From NCBI RefSeq assembly GCF_900129315.1, contig NZ_FQUS01000024.1, positions 1 to 64,000 of the forward strand: a stretch of DNA of 64,000 nucleotides, written 5' to 3'. Below the pieces are notes generated by a model that was not told the origin of the DNA, ran no database searches, and was given only the letters and a program-made list of their open reading frames with translations. This DNA is from Fodinibius roseus. Its GTDB lineage: Bacteria > Bacteroidota > Rhodothermia > Balneolales > Balneolaceae. Positions 25,494 through 35,224 of the stretch are shown piece by piece. The position numbers and the translations under genes are program-made. Each line of letters starts with the position of its first letter. Position 1 is the stretch's first letter.

Positions 25494-25557
25494 TTAATTT
25501 GGACGGTAATAAAGGAGTCGGTGTTTTCCCAGATTCCGGAAAAAGCAAACGGACAAT

Positions 25558-26661
25558 ATGTTAAGACGCGATTTTATGCGGCTATCTGCTTCGGCGGCCC
25601 TCACCGGCTGTATAGCTCCGCATGCGGCTGGCAGCGAACGACCCGAAAGAAGCCGGGCCCGCGAGGTTCCCTGGCTGAAAGAGATTCAGCAGCCCCATAA
25701 GGGGGTATCCGGAAGCAATCCCCAACTCTCACCTCTGCGGGTGGACGCGGAAGGCCGGGCGATCGAATCGCTGGCGGACTGGAAACAAAAGCGTGCCCTG
25801 ATCAGGGAGCGCTGGCTCAATTTTATCGGACCGCTGCCGGGGAATCCCGATCCTCCGCAATCGGAGGTCATTGAAGAAGATCGCCCGACCGGGGTGATCA
25901 GACAGCTGGTGGAATATGAGGGAGAGCCGGGTATGATCGTACAGGGCTATCTGATTAAGCCCCGGTATCATGACGGACCGCTGCCCGGGGTCTTAACCCT
26001 CCATTCGACCACGGACAACACCATTGAGCAACCGGCCGGCGTGCGGGGTGCGCCCGAAAAAGCTTTTGGCCTGAAGCTTGCCCAGCTCGGCTGCGTGACG
26101 TTCAGTCCCATGAATTTTCTATGGGTGGATAAAGGGGGCCGTTCCTACGAAGAGCAGGCTGAACAGTTTAACAAACGTCACCCGGACGCCAAAGGCATGG
26201 CAAAAATGCTGTTTGACGCCTCCCGGGGACTCGATGTGCTGCAGCATCTGTCCATGGTGGACGGGAACAGGCTTGGGGTGATGGGACACTCCCTGGGGGC
26301 GAAGGAGGCGCTTTACCTGGCGGCTTTCGATGAACGGGTAAAGGCGGCCGTGAGCAGTGAAGGGGGCATCAGTACCGGCTTCTCCAACTGGGATGCACCA
26401 TGGTATTTAAGTGAGCAAATTCGGGATTTCGGGCATGATCACCATGAACTGCTGGGGCTTATCGCCCCGCGGCCTTTTTTGCTGGTGGGCGGGGACAGTG
26501 CCGACGGCAGCAAGAGCTGGCCGTTTATTGAAGAGGCACTGTCGGTCTACGAGTTATATGGCAAACCCTGTAGCACAGGGCTGTTCAATCACGAAGAGGG
26601 ACACAGTGTGCCCCAGGTTGCCGAGCTTCGAAGTTATCAATGGATGTTAAACTATGTGTAA
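25558..26661 (+). CDS. Secreted alpha/beta hydrolase, acetyl-xylan-esterase-like
   Basis: A 367-aa exported esterase. The N-terminus RRDFMRLSASAALTGC is twin-Arg-like with a lipobox Cys near 18, so it is probably a periplasmic or surface lipoprotein. The fold contains GHSLG with nucleophile S245, an LTLHSTT oxyanion region and a late NHEEGHSVP segment that supplies the catalytic His. Such enzymes remove acetyl or other acyl groups from polysaccharides or cut glucuronoyl esters. It follows repeat copy A and precedes nagB by 100 bp on the same strand. Substrate inferred from context only. Confidence 0.8.
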   Translation: MLRRDFMRLSASAALTGCIAPHAAGSERPERSRAREVPWLKEIQQPHKGVSGSNPQLSPLRVDAEGRAIESLADWKQKRALIRERWLNFIGPLPGNPDPPQSEVIEEDRPTGVIRQLVEYEGEPGMIVQGYLIKPRYHDGPLPGVLTLHSTTDNTIEQPAGVRGAPEKAFGLKLAQLGCVTFSPMNFLWVDKGGRSYEEQAEQFNKRHPDAKGMAKMLFDASRGLDVLQHLSMVDGNRLGVMGHSLGAKEALYLAAFDERVKAAVSSEGGISTGFSNWDAPWYLSEQIRDFGHDHHELLGLIAPRPFLLVGGDSADGSKSWPFIEEALSVYELYGKPCSTGLFNHEEGHSVPQVAELRSYQWMLNYV

Positions 26662-26759
26662 GTAATTTTAAGTTTGTGGGAAAATATTTTTTATTTGTAT
26701 AATCAAAAGCATACGTTCTTAACTATTAAAAAGTTAGCAGGGCATAAACACGTTATTCT

Positions 26760-27560
26760 ATGGCACAAAACCATCTTATACAAAAAACCAGAGTTGATTC
26801 ACTAACCGTTCAGGCATACGATTCCAGGGAAACCATGGGTGAGGCCGCGGCCGAGTTCGTAGCTGAGAATATACAATCCGTCATTGAGCAGAAGGGGCAG
26901 GTGAACCTGATGCTGGCAACGGGAGCTTCTCAGTTCAGCTTCCTGGATGCTTTTAAAAATATGGAGTCGGTGGACTGGTCGAAGATAACGACCTTTCACC
27001 TGGATGAATACATCGGGCTGAGCCCCAGTCACAAGGCCAGCTTTCGCAAATACCTGCATGAACGCATTATTGATGAAGTGCAGCCGAAAGAGGCTTATTT
27101 CCTGCAGGGGGATGCGGAGGACATCGAGGAAGAGATCGACCGGTATGAGCAGCTGCTGAAGAATCATCCCATTGATGTCGCATGTATCGGAATCGGAGAA
27201 AATGGCCATATTGCTTTTAATGATCCTCCCATAGCGGATTTTGATGATCCCCATTTGGTAAAGATCGTAGAGCTGGATGACAAATCCCGCAATCAGCAGG
27301 TGGGAGAGGGATGGTTTGACAGTATCGAAGATGTACCTAAACAGGCCCTTTCGCTGACCATTCCGGCTATTATGGACAGCAATGTCATCAGCTGCGTGGT
27401 GCCCGACAGCCGGAAGGCGCAGGCCGTGCGGGACGCTCTGTACGGTCCCATTACGACGGATTGCCCGGCTTCTGTGCTAAGAAGACACCCGAATACCATC
27501 CTCTTTTTGGATGAAAACTCGGCTGAGGGGTTGAAAGAAGATGAGGATGAGCAGGGGTAG
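26760..27560 (+). CDS. nagB: Glucosamine-6-phosphate deaminase
   Basis: A 266-aa cytoplasmic enzyme turning glucosamine-6-phosphate into fructose-6-phosphate and ammonia. Family landmarks are present: the phosphate loop LATGASQFSFLDAF (52-65), the catalytic acid FHLDEYIGL (D82), and GIGENGHIAFNDP (144-156) with the catalytic His150. The length is typical. The active-site lid region is somewhat different from E. coli NagB (ASQ for the usual GST/GRT), so a related sugar-phosphate isomerase is possible. In this locus it would feed amino-sugar units into glycolysis. Confidence 0.88.
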   Translation: MAQNHLIQKTRVDSLTVQAYDSRETMGEAAAEFVAENIQSVIEQKGQVNLMLATGASQFSFLDAFKNMESVDWSKITTFHLDEYIGLSPSHKASFRKYLHERIIDEVQPKEAYFLQGDAEDIEEEIDRYEQLLKNHPIDVACIGIGENGHIAFNDPPIADFDDPHLVKIVELDDKSRNQQVGEGWFDSIEDVPKQALSLTIPAIMDSNVISCVVPDSRKAQAVRDALYGPITTDCPASVLRRHPNTILFLDENSAEGLKEDEDEQG

Positions 27561-27580
27561 CATAAAGATGCCATTCAGCA

Positions 27581-27715
27581 GGAGGTTTTGGAAGTGGGTT
27601 TTTTCAACACCAAAGGCCGATTGGTTTTAAAACCGCAGCGTGTCGCTTGTACAGGAGGATTTTGACCTATTGAAAATGTAGAGATCGAGCAATAAAACGG
27701 TTTTGCAAAGGTTTC
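27581..27715 (-). repeat. Dispersed 140-bp intergenic repeat, copy B
   Basis: Minus-strand copy starting AGAAACCTTTGCAAAACCGT and passing through CGATCTCTACATTTTC, TCAAAATCCTCCTG and GCTGCGGTTTTAAAACC. It is closest to copy A. It lies between nagB and the first oxidoreductase gene. Confidence 0.7.
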
Positions 27716-27751
27716 TAAAAGACTATACTCATAAATAAATCAACACATATT

Positions 27752-29086
27752 ATGGATAACAAAATAAAGCGAAGAGATTTTTTGAAAAAAATGTCAGCCC
27801 TGGGATTAGGCGTGGGAATTGCAGGTGCCGGGGCACCACAGGTTTTTGCCGGCGGATCACCCAATGAAAAAGTTCTTGTAGGAGTGATGGGCACCAACAG
27901 CCGGGGAGCTGCCCTGGCGGAAGGCTTTGCCGCTCTGCCGGGCGCTGAGGTAGCGTATATTTGCGACGTGGATGATGAGGCTATCCAAAACGGCATGAAA
28001 GCGGTAGAGGCGGGGGGACAGGAAAAAAGACCGCAGGAAGTCAAGGATTTCCGGCGTATTTTGGATGACAAGGATCTGGATGCCCTGGTCATTGCCGCAC
28101 CCGACCACTGGCATGCCCCGGCCTCCATTTTAGCAATGAAGGCGGGCAAGCATGTCTACGTGGAAAAGCCGTGCAGCCATAATCCCCGCGAAGGAGAACT
28201 GCTGGTGGAAGCTGCCCGTAAATACGACAAAGTCGTACAGATGGGGAACCAGCGCCGTTCCTGGTCCAACGTAGTACAGGGGATACAGGAAGTGAAGGAG
28301 GGCGCCATAGGTGATGCTTATTTTGCCCGCGCCTGGTATGCCAATACCCGGGGATCCATCGGTCACGGTAAGACGGCCCCGGTACCGTCGGGACTGGATT
28401 TTGAGCTCTGGCAGGGCCCCGCCCCGCGCAGGGAGTACAAGGATAACCTGATCCACTACAACTGGCACTGGTTCTGGCATTGGGGAACAGGGGAAATTCT
28501 CAACAACGGCACCCACTTTATTGATTTGTGTCGATGGGGACTTGAGGTGGATTACCCCGAGCAGGTAAGCTCCAATGGGGGACGCTATGCCTATGACGAT
28601 GACTGGGAGACTCCGGATACGCAGCTGACTTCCTACGATTTTGCGGATGGAAAATCCATATCCTGGGAGGGGAGAAGCTGTAACGGTCAACCTATCGAGG
28701 GAAGCTCTGTGGGAGCCTCCTTCCATGGTACCGACGGAAGCCTGGTCATTCACGGCAACGGGTATTCCCGATTTGACAATAATGGCAATGAATTGGAGAA
28801 GGTTACGGTGGAAGGGGATGACGCCCTGGACACGACGGGACCCGGATTCGATCTGGATGCTGCCCACCTGGGGAATTTCCGGGATGCGATCCGTGAGGGT
28901 AGCAGCCTGAACTCTCCCATCGAAGATGCCAACAAAAGTGTCGTGCTCTGCCAGCTGGGCAATATCGCCCACCGTACGGGCCGAACGCTCAATTGCGATA
29001 CCGGCACCGGCAAGATTGTGAACGACGAGGAAGCGATGAAGCTGTGGGGCCGGGAATATGAGCCGGGATGGGAGCCCACTGTTTAA
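27752..29086 (+). CDS. Gfo/Idh/MocA oxidoreductase with Tat signal, 1
   Basis: A 444-aa NAD(P)-dependent sugar oxidoreductase with a Tat signal (IKRRDFLKKMSALGLGVGIA). The Rossmann part carries VLVGVMGTNSRGAALAEGF, the acidic end YICDVDDE, and the family signature KHVYVEKPCSHNP. The C-terminal domain has HWFWHWGTGEILNNGTHFID, with the conserved His pair of this group. Exported members with Tat signals often work with 3-keto-glycoside lyases/hydrolases by oxidising a sugar hydroxyl to a ketone. The next gene is of that hydrolase class, which supports such a pairing here. Confidence 0.88.
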   Translation: MDNKIKRRDFLKKMSALGLGVGIAGAGAPQVFAGGSPNEKVLVGVMGTNSRGAALAEGFAALPGAEVAYICDVDDEAIQNGMKAVEAGGQEKRPQEVKDFRRILDDKDLDALVIAAPDHWHAPASILAMKAGKHVYVEKPCSHNPREGELLVEAARKYDKVVQMGNQRRSWSNVVQGIQEVKEGAIGDAYFARAWYANTRGSIGHGKTAPVPSGLDFELWQGPAPRREYKDNLIHYNWHWFWHWGTGEILNNGTHFIDLCRWGLEVDYPEQVSSNGGRYAYDDDWETPDTQLTSYDFADGKSISWEGRSCNGQPIEGSSVGASFHGTDGSLVIHGNGYSRFDNNGNELEKVTVEGDDALDTTGPGFDLDAAHLGNFRDAIREGSSLNSPIEDANKSVVLCQLGNIAHRTGRTLNCDTGTGKIVNDEEAMKLWGREYEPGWEPTV

Positions 29087-29463
29087 TTGGGCTGGAGCAC
29101 TCGCGCCGGCGTTTCACTGCGTTGACAATGGTAATGTAGTGGTAAGTGCAATGGATCGAAAAACCGATCCCGGGACACCTGAAGGTGACTTGGAGACCGG
29201 GAGATGCGTTTAAATGTGAGGTTCAGATAACAGCGGGCTCTATTCGCAGCCCGCAGTGTGACCCGCAGGAAGGATGATCCCGATGCTACAGGGCGCATCC
29301 CACGCTGCTGACCGGATTGAGTAGCGGGATGCTTATGGTTGTGGCCCGGGGTGCCGGGTGGGCCGATCATATGATTACACGGCTCCTTATAAATTTTCGT
29401 AACCGGAAACCTTGCAATCAGTTATAACAATTATTAATAAATTTTAAAGTACTTATTGAATAT
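29087..29463. other. 377-bp gap, no gene seen
   Basis: GC-rich first half and AT-rich second half. A minus-strand frame at 29083-29370 has no recognisable content and no start context. The AT-rich last 80 bp probably carries the promoter of the lipoprotein at 29464. Confidence 0.5.
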
Positions 29464-30306
29464 ATGAAAAATTGGAATTGTTTTTTGAATATTGATAGAA
29501 ATATCTCTCAGCACCTGGGTGTTATGATTTTGCTACTGCTGTTCACAGCGGCTGGCTGCAGCTCCGATGAGGCTTCTTCAGAAGCGTCAGGCGGGGAATC
29601 GGATCAGCAGGAGCAGAAAAGTCCGACCGGACAGTCGCAGATCAATACGTTGACCAGCGAAGAACAGCAGGAAGGATGGGTGCTTCTTTTTGACGGAAAA
29701 ACCACCGACGGGTGGAGGGGCGTTTATAAAGAAAACTTCCCTGAAAAAGGGTGGAAAGTGGAAGACGGTCTGCTCAAAGTAGTTGCTTCCGGCGGGGGAG
29801 AAGCTGAGTTTGGTGGAGATATCATCACCGAAAACCAGTACTCAGACTTTGAATTTTCGCTTGAATTTAAACTGACCGAAGGAGCCAACAGCGGGATCAA
29901 ATATTTTGTCAAGGAGATCTATCCCGAACCCGAGGGATCGGCCGTAGGCCTGGAGTACCAGCTTATCGATGACAGCCGACCCGATGTCGAAGGTACATGG
30001 ACGCTGGCTTCCGTGTATGAACTGTACAGGGCCGAGAACAAGGAAGTCAATCCTATCGGGGAATTCAACAAAGCCCGTATCGTCGCGGAGGGAGATCACG
30101 TGGAGCACTGGCTGAACGGAAAGAAAGTGGTGGAATATACCCGGGGAAGTGAAGAGTTCCGGAATCTCGTTGCCGAAAGCAAGTACAGCGAGCATGAAAA
30201 TTTTGGAGAAGCGTCAGAGGGACATATTCTCCTGCAGGACCACGGTCACGAGGTTGCTTTTCGGAATATCAAGATCAGGGAAATTGATTCCGGGGAAAGT
30301 CAGTAA
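29464..30306 (+). CDS. 3-keto-disaccharide hydrolase domain (DUF1080) lipoprotein
   Basis: A 280-aa lipoprotein. The lipobox is FTAAGCSSD (Cys near 33), followed by an acidic Ser/Gln-rich linker. Residues 60-275 form the concanavalin-like DUF1080 domain, now known as 3-keto-disaccharide hydrolase: WVLLFDGKTTDGWRG, the segment DFEFSLEFKLTEGANSGIKY, YQLIDD and the end GHILLQDHGHEVAFRNIKIR. It cuts glycosidic bonds by elimination after a partner oxidoreductase creates a 3-keto sugar. The Gfo/Idh/MocA proteins on both sides are likely partners. Confidence 0.88.
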   Translation: MKNWNCFLNIDRNISQHLGVMILLLLFTAAGCSSDEASSEASGGESDQQEQKSPTGQSQINTLTSEEQQEGWVLLFDGKTTDGWRGVYKENFPEKGWKVEDGLLKVVASGGGEAEFGGDIITENQYSDFEFSLEFKLTEGANSGIKYFVKEIYPEPEGSAVGLEYQLIDDSRPDVEGTWTLASVYELYRAENKEVNPIGEFNKARIVAEGDHVEHWLNGKKVVEYTRGSEEFRNLVAESKYSEHENFGEASEGHILLQDHGHEVAFRNIKIREIDSGESQ

Positions 30307-30572
30307 AATCTCAATGCCGTAAAATAAAATCTCAATATCGCAATATTGGCCTGTATCTTTGGGAGACGGTCATAGTGGCTGATAAAAAAACTACTCCTGA
30401 GGTCTTCCCTTATGCGTTGTTTTGCCTGCGCCGGAAGATGTTGTGGTCAGACGAATTGACAGATGATAAGACCTGTATCGGATGGCCAAACCAGCTGTGG
30501 GAGTAAATGTGTAAGCTGCCTGGAATAACTTCGTATCGTGACAAACTAAATTTCTAAACATAATTTCTATCT
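30307..30572. other. Spacer with candidate promoter
   Basis: Contains TATCTTTG at 30354-30361, an exact match to the Bacteroidota minus-7 consensus TAnnTTTG, but no TTTG lies at the expected distance upstream. No gene seen. Confidence 0.35.
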
Positions 30573-31601
30573 ATGGACAGATCAGTAAATCGTCGAAATT
30601 TCATAAAGTTAGCCGCAACAGCAGGGTTGGGCATGAGTTTGCAAAGCCCGGCCGCCTTATTTAGCCGGCCGAGACCCGCCGAAGAAACGAAAGTGGGTAT
30701 TATCGGACTGGATACCTCCCACAGTACGGCCTTCGCCAAAGCGCTGAACGATCCGGAAGTGGCGCCCGAACTGGCCGGGTTTCCGGTGGTGGCCGCTTAT
30801 CCGAAAGGGAGTTTGAAAATAGAGTCGAGCTACAGCAGAATACCGGACTATACCGAGCAGATGAAGGAAATGGGCGTGGAAATCGTCGATTCCATTGATG
30901 CGTTGCTGGACAGGGTGGATGTGGTGTTGTTGGAAACCAATGACGGGAACCGGCACCTCGAGCAGGCTCTGCCCGTCTTTGAAGCGGGCAAGCCTGTATT
31001 CATCGATAAGCCCGTGGCCGGATCGCTGTCCGATGCCATCGCCATCTATGACGCTGCGGAGCGATATGACGTACCGACCTTTTCTTCCTCTTCCCTACGG
31101 TATATGGAGAACGCCTATGCAATCAGAAACGGAGAAGCGATAGGCAAAGTGACGGGCGCCGATACCTACAGTCCCGCCAGCCTGGAAGAGACCCACCCGG
31201 ATCTGTTTTGGTACGGCATTCATGGAGTGGAGATCCTGTTTACTGTTATGCAGACCGGCTGCGAAAGCGTGGTCCGCGTACACAGCGATGATACCGACGT
31301 GGTGGTCGGGACCTGGGAAGACGGGCGTATCGGGACGTTCCGGGGACGCCGGTCCGGGAAGCACAGTTACGGCGGCAGAGCCTTCGGAGAGGAGGGCGAA
31401 GTTGAAATCGGTCCCTATAATGGCTACCGGCCGCTGCTGGTCGAAATCGTGGAATTTTTTAAGACGGGCCAGCCGCCGATAAGCCGAGAAGAGACGCTGG
31501 AAATATATGCGTTTATGGAGGCTGCCGACGAAAGCAAACGCAGAGGGGGGGAACCGGTAACCTTAGACGATGTGATGGCAAAAGCAAGAGAAAATGCGTA
31601 A
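30573..31601 (+). CDS. Gfo/Idh/MocA oxidoreductase with Tat-like signal, 2
   Basis: A 342-aa oxidoreductase with a twin-Arg signal (VNRRNFIKLAATAGLGMSLQ). The Rossmann opening is KVGIIGLDTSHSTAFAKAL, with DTSHS in place of the usual GxGxxG tail, a variant seen in some family members. The family signature reads KPVFIDKPVAGS. The C-terminal domain includes WYGIHGVEILFTVMQTGCES, with the conserved His. It is shorter than oxidoreductase 1 and clearly a different subfamily. It heads the same-strand run to the DHDPS-family gene. Its sugar substrate is unknown. Confidence 0.85.
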   Translation: MDRSVNRRNFIKLAATAGLGMSLQSPAALFSRPRPAEETKVGIIGLDTSHSTAFAKALNDPEVAPELAGFPVVAAYPKGSLKIESSYSRIPDYTEQMKEMGVEIVDSIDALLDRVDVVLLETNDGNRHLEQALPVFEAGKPVFIDKPVAGSLSDAIAIYDAAERYDVPTFSSSSLRYMENAYAIRNGEAIGKVTGADTYSPASLEETHPDLFWYGIHGVEILFTVMQTGCESVVRVHSDDTDVVVGTWEDGRIGTFRGRRSGKHSYGGRAFGEEGEVEIGPYNGYRPLLVEIVEFFKTGQPPISREETLEIYAFMEAADESKRRGGEPVTLDDVMAKARENA

Positions 31602-31668
31602 GGCCAAATAATACGCATTGGATGTGGTATATCCCTCGCAGAGAGATAGAAATACTTTTAAATTTTAA

Positions 31669-31810
31669 AGAGGGCTTTGTAAACCTGCTCTTTTGCCCGA
31701 TGTCGGCGTTATTGGTCGGTTGAAATTCTCACATATAATCAATGCTGCGATTCCAACCTCCCCGGAGCCTCGACCTTGAACAAAATTCCTGTTTTTTTCA
31801 AAGCTCTCTT
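31669..31810 (+). repeat. Dispersed 140-bp intergenic repeat, copy D
   Basis: Plus-strand copy from AGAGGGCTTTGTAAACC to TTTTTTTCAAAGCTCTC, so its two ends are near-perfect inverted repeats. Internal blocks TTTTGCCCGATGTC, AATGCTGCGATTCCAACC and CAAAATTCCTG match copy C. It separates oxidoreductase 2 from the enolase-superfamily gene. Confidence 0.7.
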
Positions 31811-31839
31811 GAAGTAAAGGAAAAGGGACTATTTGAGTT

Positions 31840-33141
31840 ATGAGCAATAAAAATGAAATAAGAATTGCTGAAACGCGATCGAACTTTGAGCGGGAAAAGC
31901 TAAAAATCCCGTTTGGTTTCAAGGGCGGTTATCTTTCGGAATTGTGGCAGACGGTCGTCAGGTTAACATCGGAAAACGGGCACACCAAAGTGGGGTTGGG
32001 GACCCAGAGCGTACTCTACGGGGATATGGATCTGTTTGCCTCCTGGTCTGAAGCCGGCAGTAATGCCTTGATGTATGCGCTGACGGAACGGGCGCTGCAA
32101 ATGAGCAGGTCTGTTTCTTTTGCAACCCCGGTAGCGCTGATTGATTCCTTGCTTCCCGAGCTCAGAAAAGAAGCCCGCCGGATAACAGGGAAGGAAGATG
32201 TCAACGAAAATTTCATATTGAATGCCCTGATCGGTCTGGACAACGCCGCATGGCTGCTGTATGCGGAAGAAAACAACCGGGCCACTTTCGGGACCATGAT
32301 CCCGGAACCTTTTAAACCGGCGCTATCGTATCACAATGACCGCATAGGAATTATGTTTCAGGTTTCCTATGGCATGTCGCTGGAGGCGATAGAAGATGCG
32401 GTGGACCGGGGCTACTTTATTATCAAAATTAAAACGGGTCAGCCGGGCAGCCAGGAGGAGATGCTGCGCAAGGATATGGACCGCCTGTCTCAAATTCATA
32501 ATGCCCTTAAAGACAAATCGACTTCCCAGACGCCCGACGGTAACATCATATACACGATGGATGCCAATGGCCGGTATGAGAAAAGAAAGACACTGGAGCG
32601 GCTTATCGATCATGCGGAGGAAATAGGGGCCCTGGATCGTATTTTATTTGTGGAGGAGCCCCTGAGCGAAGATAACAGTCAGGATGTATCCGGGGTAGGG
32701 GTCCCCATCGCTGCCGATGACAGTGTTCATAATGTAGCGGATGCCAAAGAGCGCATTGAACAGGGCTACCAGGTCCTGGTCCTGAAAGGGATCGCCAAGA
32801 CCCTGAGCATCTCTCTCAAGATTGCCAGGTTGGCCTATGAAGAGGATATTCCCTGCGTGTGTTCAGATCTGACTGTGAATCCTATTTTGGTTGACTGGCA
32901 TAAACTGCTGGCCGCTCATTTGCACCCCTTTCCGGGACTGAATATGGGGGTCATGGAAACAAACGGCGACATGAATTATCAGAACTGGGAATCCATGCGG
33001 GATTATCATCCGTCGGGACATGCTCCATGGACGAAAGTCACGGATGGTACTTTTGAGTTAAACAGGCACTTCTACAGGGAGAGTGGCGGTATTTTTAAAT
33101 CATCCAAACACTATGAGCAATTGGTTTCTCCAGGTAGATAG
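31840..33141 (+). CDS. Enolase-superfamily enzyme, MLE-type active site
   Basis: A 433-aa member of the mandelate racemase/muconate lactonizing enzyme superfamily, which removes a proton next to a carboxylate. Active-site parts are visible in order: KIK at 196-198, metal ligands D241 (YTMDANGRY), E272/E273 (FVEEPL) and D293/D294 (AADDSV), then K316 (VLVLKGIAK). The KxK plus late Lys is the arrangement of the MLE subgroup, not the Lys/His-Asp arrangement of sugar-acid dehydratases. So an epimerase or lactonase-like reaction is as likely as dehydration of a sugar acid. It lies in a sugar-catabolic run. Confidence 0.85.
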   Translation: MSNKNEIRIAETRSNFEREKLKIPFGFKGGYLSELWQTVVRLTSENGHTKVGLGTQSVLYGDMDLFASWSEAGSNALMYALTERALQMSRSVSFATPVALIDSLLPELRKEARRITGKEDVNENFILNALIGLDNAAWLLYAEENNRATFGTMIPEPFKPALSYHNDRIGIMFQVSYGMSLEAIEDAVDRGYFIIKIKTGQPGSQEEMLRKDMDRLSQIHNALKDKSTSQTPDGNIIYTMDANGRYEKRKTLERLIDHAEEIGALDRILFVEEPLSEDNSQDVSGVGVPIAADDSVHNVADAKERIEQGYQVLVLKGIAKTLSISLKIARLAYEEDIPCVCSDLTVNPILVDWHKLLAAHLHPFPGLNMGVMETNGDMNYQNWESMRDYHPSGHAPWTKVTDGTFELNRHFYRESGGIFKSSKHYEQLVSPGR

Positions 33142-33251
33142 CAGAAGACCCTTTCCCGTTATATTGACTGGAGGTTAAAAAAACAGAGAATGCGGATGTT
33201 ATTTTTAATGTTAATATTCAGGGTTTTGAAAGACTCTGGCAACGGATATTT

Positions 33252-34832
33252 ATGAGAACTTGTGGCCGTTTTTTTACCGTTCTGACGCTGGCTTTGTTAT
33301 GGGGTTGCGGGGGGACTGACGAAGTTCCTTCCCTGGAATCCAAGGCTGAAACCTATTTTACCCTGGATTCTACAACGGTCGGGGTTAGTACCATTGCTTC
33401 GGGCCTGGAGGTTCCCTGGGAAATTACGTGGGGGCCGGACGGCTGGATATGGATGTCCGAGCAAAAGGGGATCGTCAGTAAGCTGAATCCCCGGACCGGG
33501 GAGATGATTGAAATGCTGAAGCTGCAGGATGTGTACCTGAGAACCACGCCGGGCTTGCTGGGAATGGACATTCATCCTGACCAGCAAAACGTTCCGTATA
33601 TCTTCCTGCTGTACAATACCAGGGAAGGGGAAGAGGGTGAGCGGATTACCCTGAACCTCGTACGCTATACCGTCGGTCCGGACACGCTGAGCGAGGCTGA
33701 ACAGCTGCTGGAGATTCCGGGGGGGAAAGGGCATAACGGCTCCAGGCTGAAGATTTCTCCCGGGGGAAAAGTAATGGTTGCCACCGGGGAGGCCGGTAAC
33801 GAAGAGAATGCCCAGGATATCCGTTCATTGGGCGGTAAGATTCTCCGGCTAAATGTGGATGGCACTGTCCCCGAAGATAACCCCTTTCCCGGCAGTCCGG
33901 TGTGGGCTTGGGGATTTCGAAATCAGCAGGGATTGACGTACGGCGACCGGGGACTGTTGTATACCTCCGAACATGGAGTGGCAACGGACGATGAAATAAA
34001 CGTAATCAAAGAAGGCAGAAATTATGGGTGGCCCGATGTCGAAGGATTTTGTGACAGGGCGGACGAACAGGCGTTTTGTGCCGATTCATCCATTACAGAA
34101 CCGCTGAAGGCGTGGACTCCCACCATTGCCCCGGCGGGCATAGATTATTACGGGTCAGCTAATATACCGGAATGGCAGCATTCGCTGATCTTATCTACAT
34201 TAAAAGACGCCACGCTGCATGTCCTGCCGCTGTCCGGGGAAGGAACGGCTATTGAGGGGGACCGGCTTTACCTGGAAAAGGTATTCGGCAGATTACGGGA
34301 TGTAACTGTTTCGCCGTCGGGGGACGTATACGTTGCCACCAGTAATCGGGATTGGAAAGAACAGGAAAATTTCCCAATGCCCAAAGATGATCGCATTCTG
34401 AGGCTTTTCAAGATTTCTGAGGACGAGAAGATAGAGGGGATTAAATCTCTGGAAGAAATGGTGTCGGATTCCCTGGCCTCCTTCTCCGAAAATCTGTCCG
34501 AAGGAGCCCTGATATATCAGAAGCATTGTGCATCCTGCCACATGCCGGCCGGCGGAGGTATTCACGGGACTTTCCCGCCTCTGAAGGGATCGTCGGCCGT
34601 TACGGGCGACAAGGAGGCCTTGATCCGGACCGTATTGACCGGCAAGGTGGAACCTGCGGCGGAGGACGACCGGGAATACGCCGAGTCGATGCCGGCTTTC
34701 GACTTTTTAAGTGATTCGGAAATTGCCCGTATACTGACCTATATCCGAACCGAGCTGGGAAATGACGTATCCGAAATTACCCCCGGGGAAGTGGAAGAAG
34801 TTCGGAATCGGTTACCGGAGGATGAGCAGTAG
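33252..34832 (+). CDS. PQQ-dependent sugar dehydrogenase fused to cytochrome c
   Basis: A 526-aa lipoprotein (lipobox LLWGCGG). Residues 45-370 form the GSDH six-bladed propeller: IASGLEVPWEITWGPDGWIW, GLLGMDIHPD, GKGHNGSRLKISPGGKVMVA with the catalytic His, WAWGFRNQQGL, and RNYGWPDVEGF. Residues 415-505 are a class I cytochrome c with CASCH (C426, C429, H430) and a later Met in SMPAFDFL as axial ligand. The enzyme oxidises an aldose at C1 to a lactone and passes electrons to its own haem. Periplasmic or surface location is expected. It may start an oxidative route that continues with enzymes nearby. Confidence 0.9.
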   Translation: MRTCGRFFTVLTLALLWGCGGTDEVPSLESKAETYFTLDSTTVGVSTIASGLEVPWEITWGPDGWIWMSEQKGIVSKLNPRTGEMIEMLKLQDVYLRTTPGLLGMDIHPDQQNVPYIFLLYNTREGEEGERITLNLVRYTVGPDTLSEAEQLLEIPGGKGHNGSRLKISPGGKVMVATGEAGNEENAQDIRSLGGKILRLNVDGTVPEDNPFPGSPVWAWGFRNQQGLTYGDRGLLYTSEHGVATDDEINVIKEGRNYGWPDVEGFCDRADEQAFCADSSITEPLKAWTPTIAPAGIDYYGSANIPEWQHSLILSTLKDATLHVLPLSGEGTAIEGDRLYLEKVFGRLRDVTVSPSGDVYVATSNRDWKEQENFPMPKDDRILRLFKISEDEKIEGIKSLEEMVSDSLASFSENLSEGALIYQKHCASCHMPAGGGIHGTFPPLKGSSAVTGDKEALIRTVLTGKVEPAAEDDREYAESMPAFDFLSDSEIARILTYIRTELGNDVSEITPGEVEEVRNRLPEDEQ

Positions 34833-35224
34833 CGTTTGAATTCTGTATTTTAGCCACCTCTGCGATTAGTTTTTCGTGGGTAAGGCAGGTTGATTTTCAG
34901 GTAAATGGAGTATAAAGAGAGCAAATGCATAAAGAACTGAAATTATATTTTTATAATACTCCCGGAGTATTTATGTGTATTAGTAAACAAGACACCGGAG
35001 GATATTCGGGTATCAGAAAGCGCTTGAATAAACCGATAAGTGTAATATATTAAGGCTTACTTCTGAAAGCATACCCAGAACGGTTCGGGGTTGAAAAAGC
35101 ACGCGTTGCTCTCGGATCGACTGCATTCGGGCAAGCGAAAATAGTAAGGCAGCAAAATGATATCGGCTTCCGGCAGAAACTGGCCCAAACGTAGGAATTC
35201 GGCAATAGATCAGTTGAGTACATT
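34833..35224. other. 392-bp gap with protein-like debris
   Basis: No intact gene. A plus-strand stretch at about 35060-35190 reads KAYPERFGVEKARVALG, then AKIVRQQNDIGFRQKLAQT, which looks like a worn gene end, but I do not recognise it. The rest is AT-rich and may contain the promoter for the transporter operon at 35225. Confidence 0.35.
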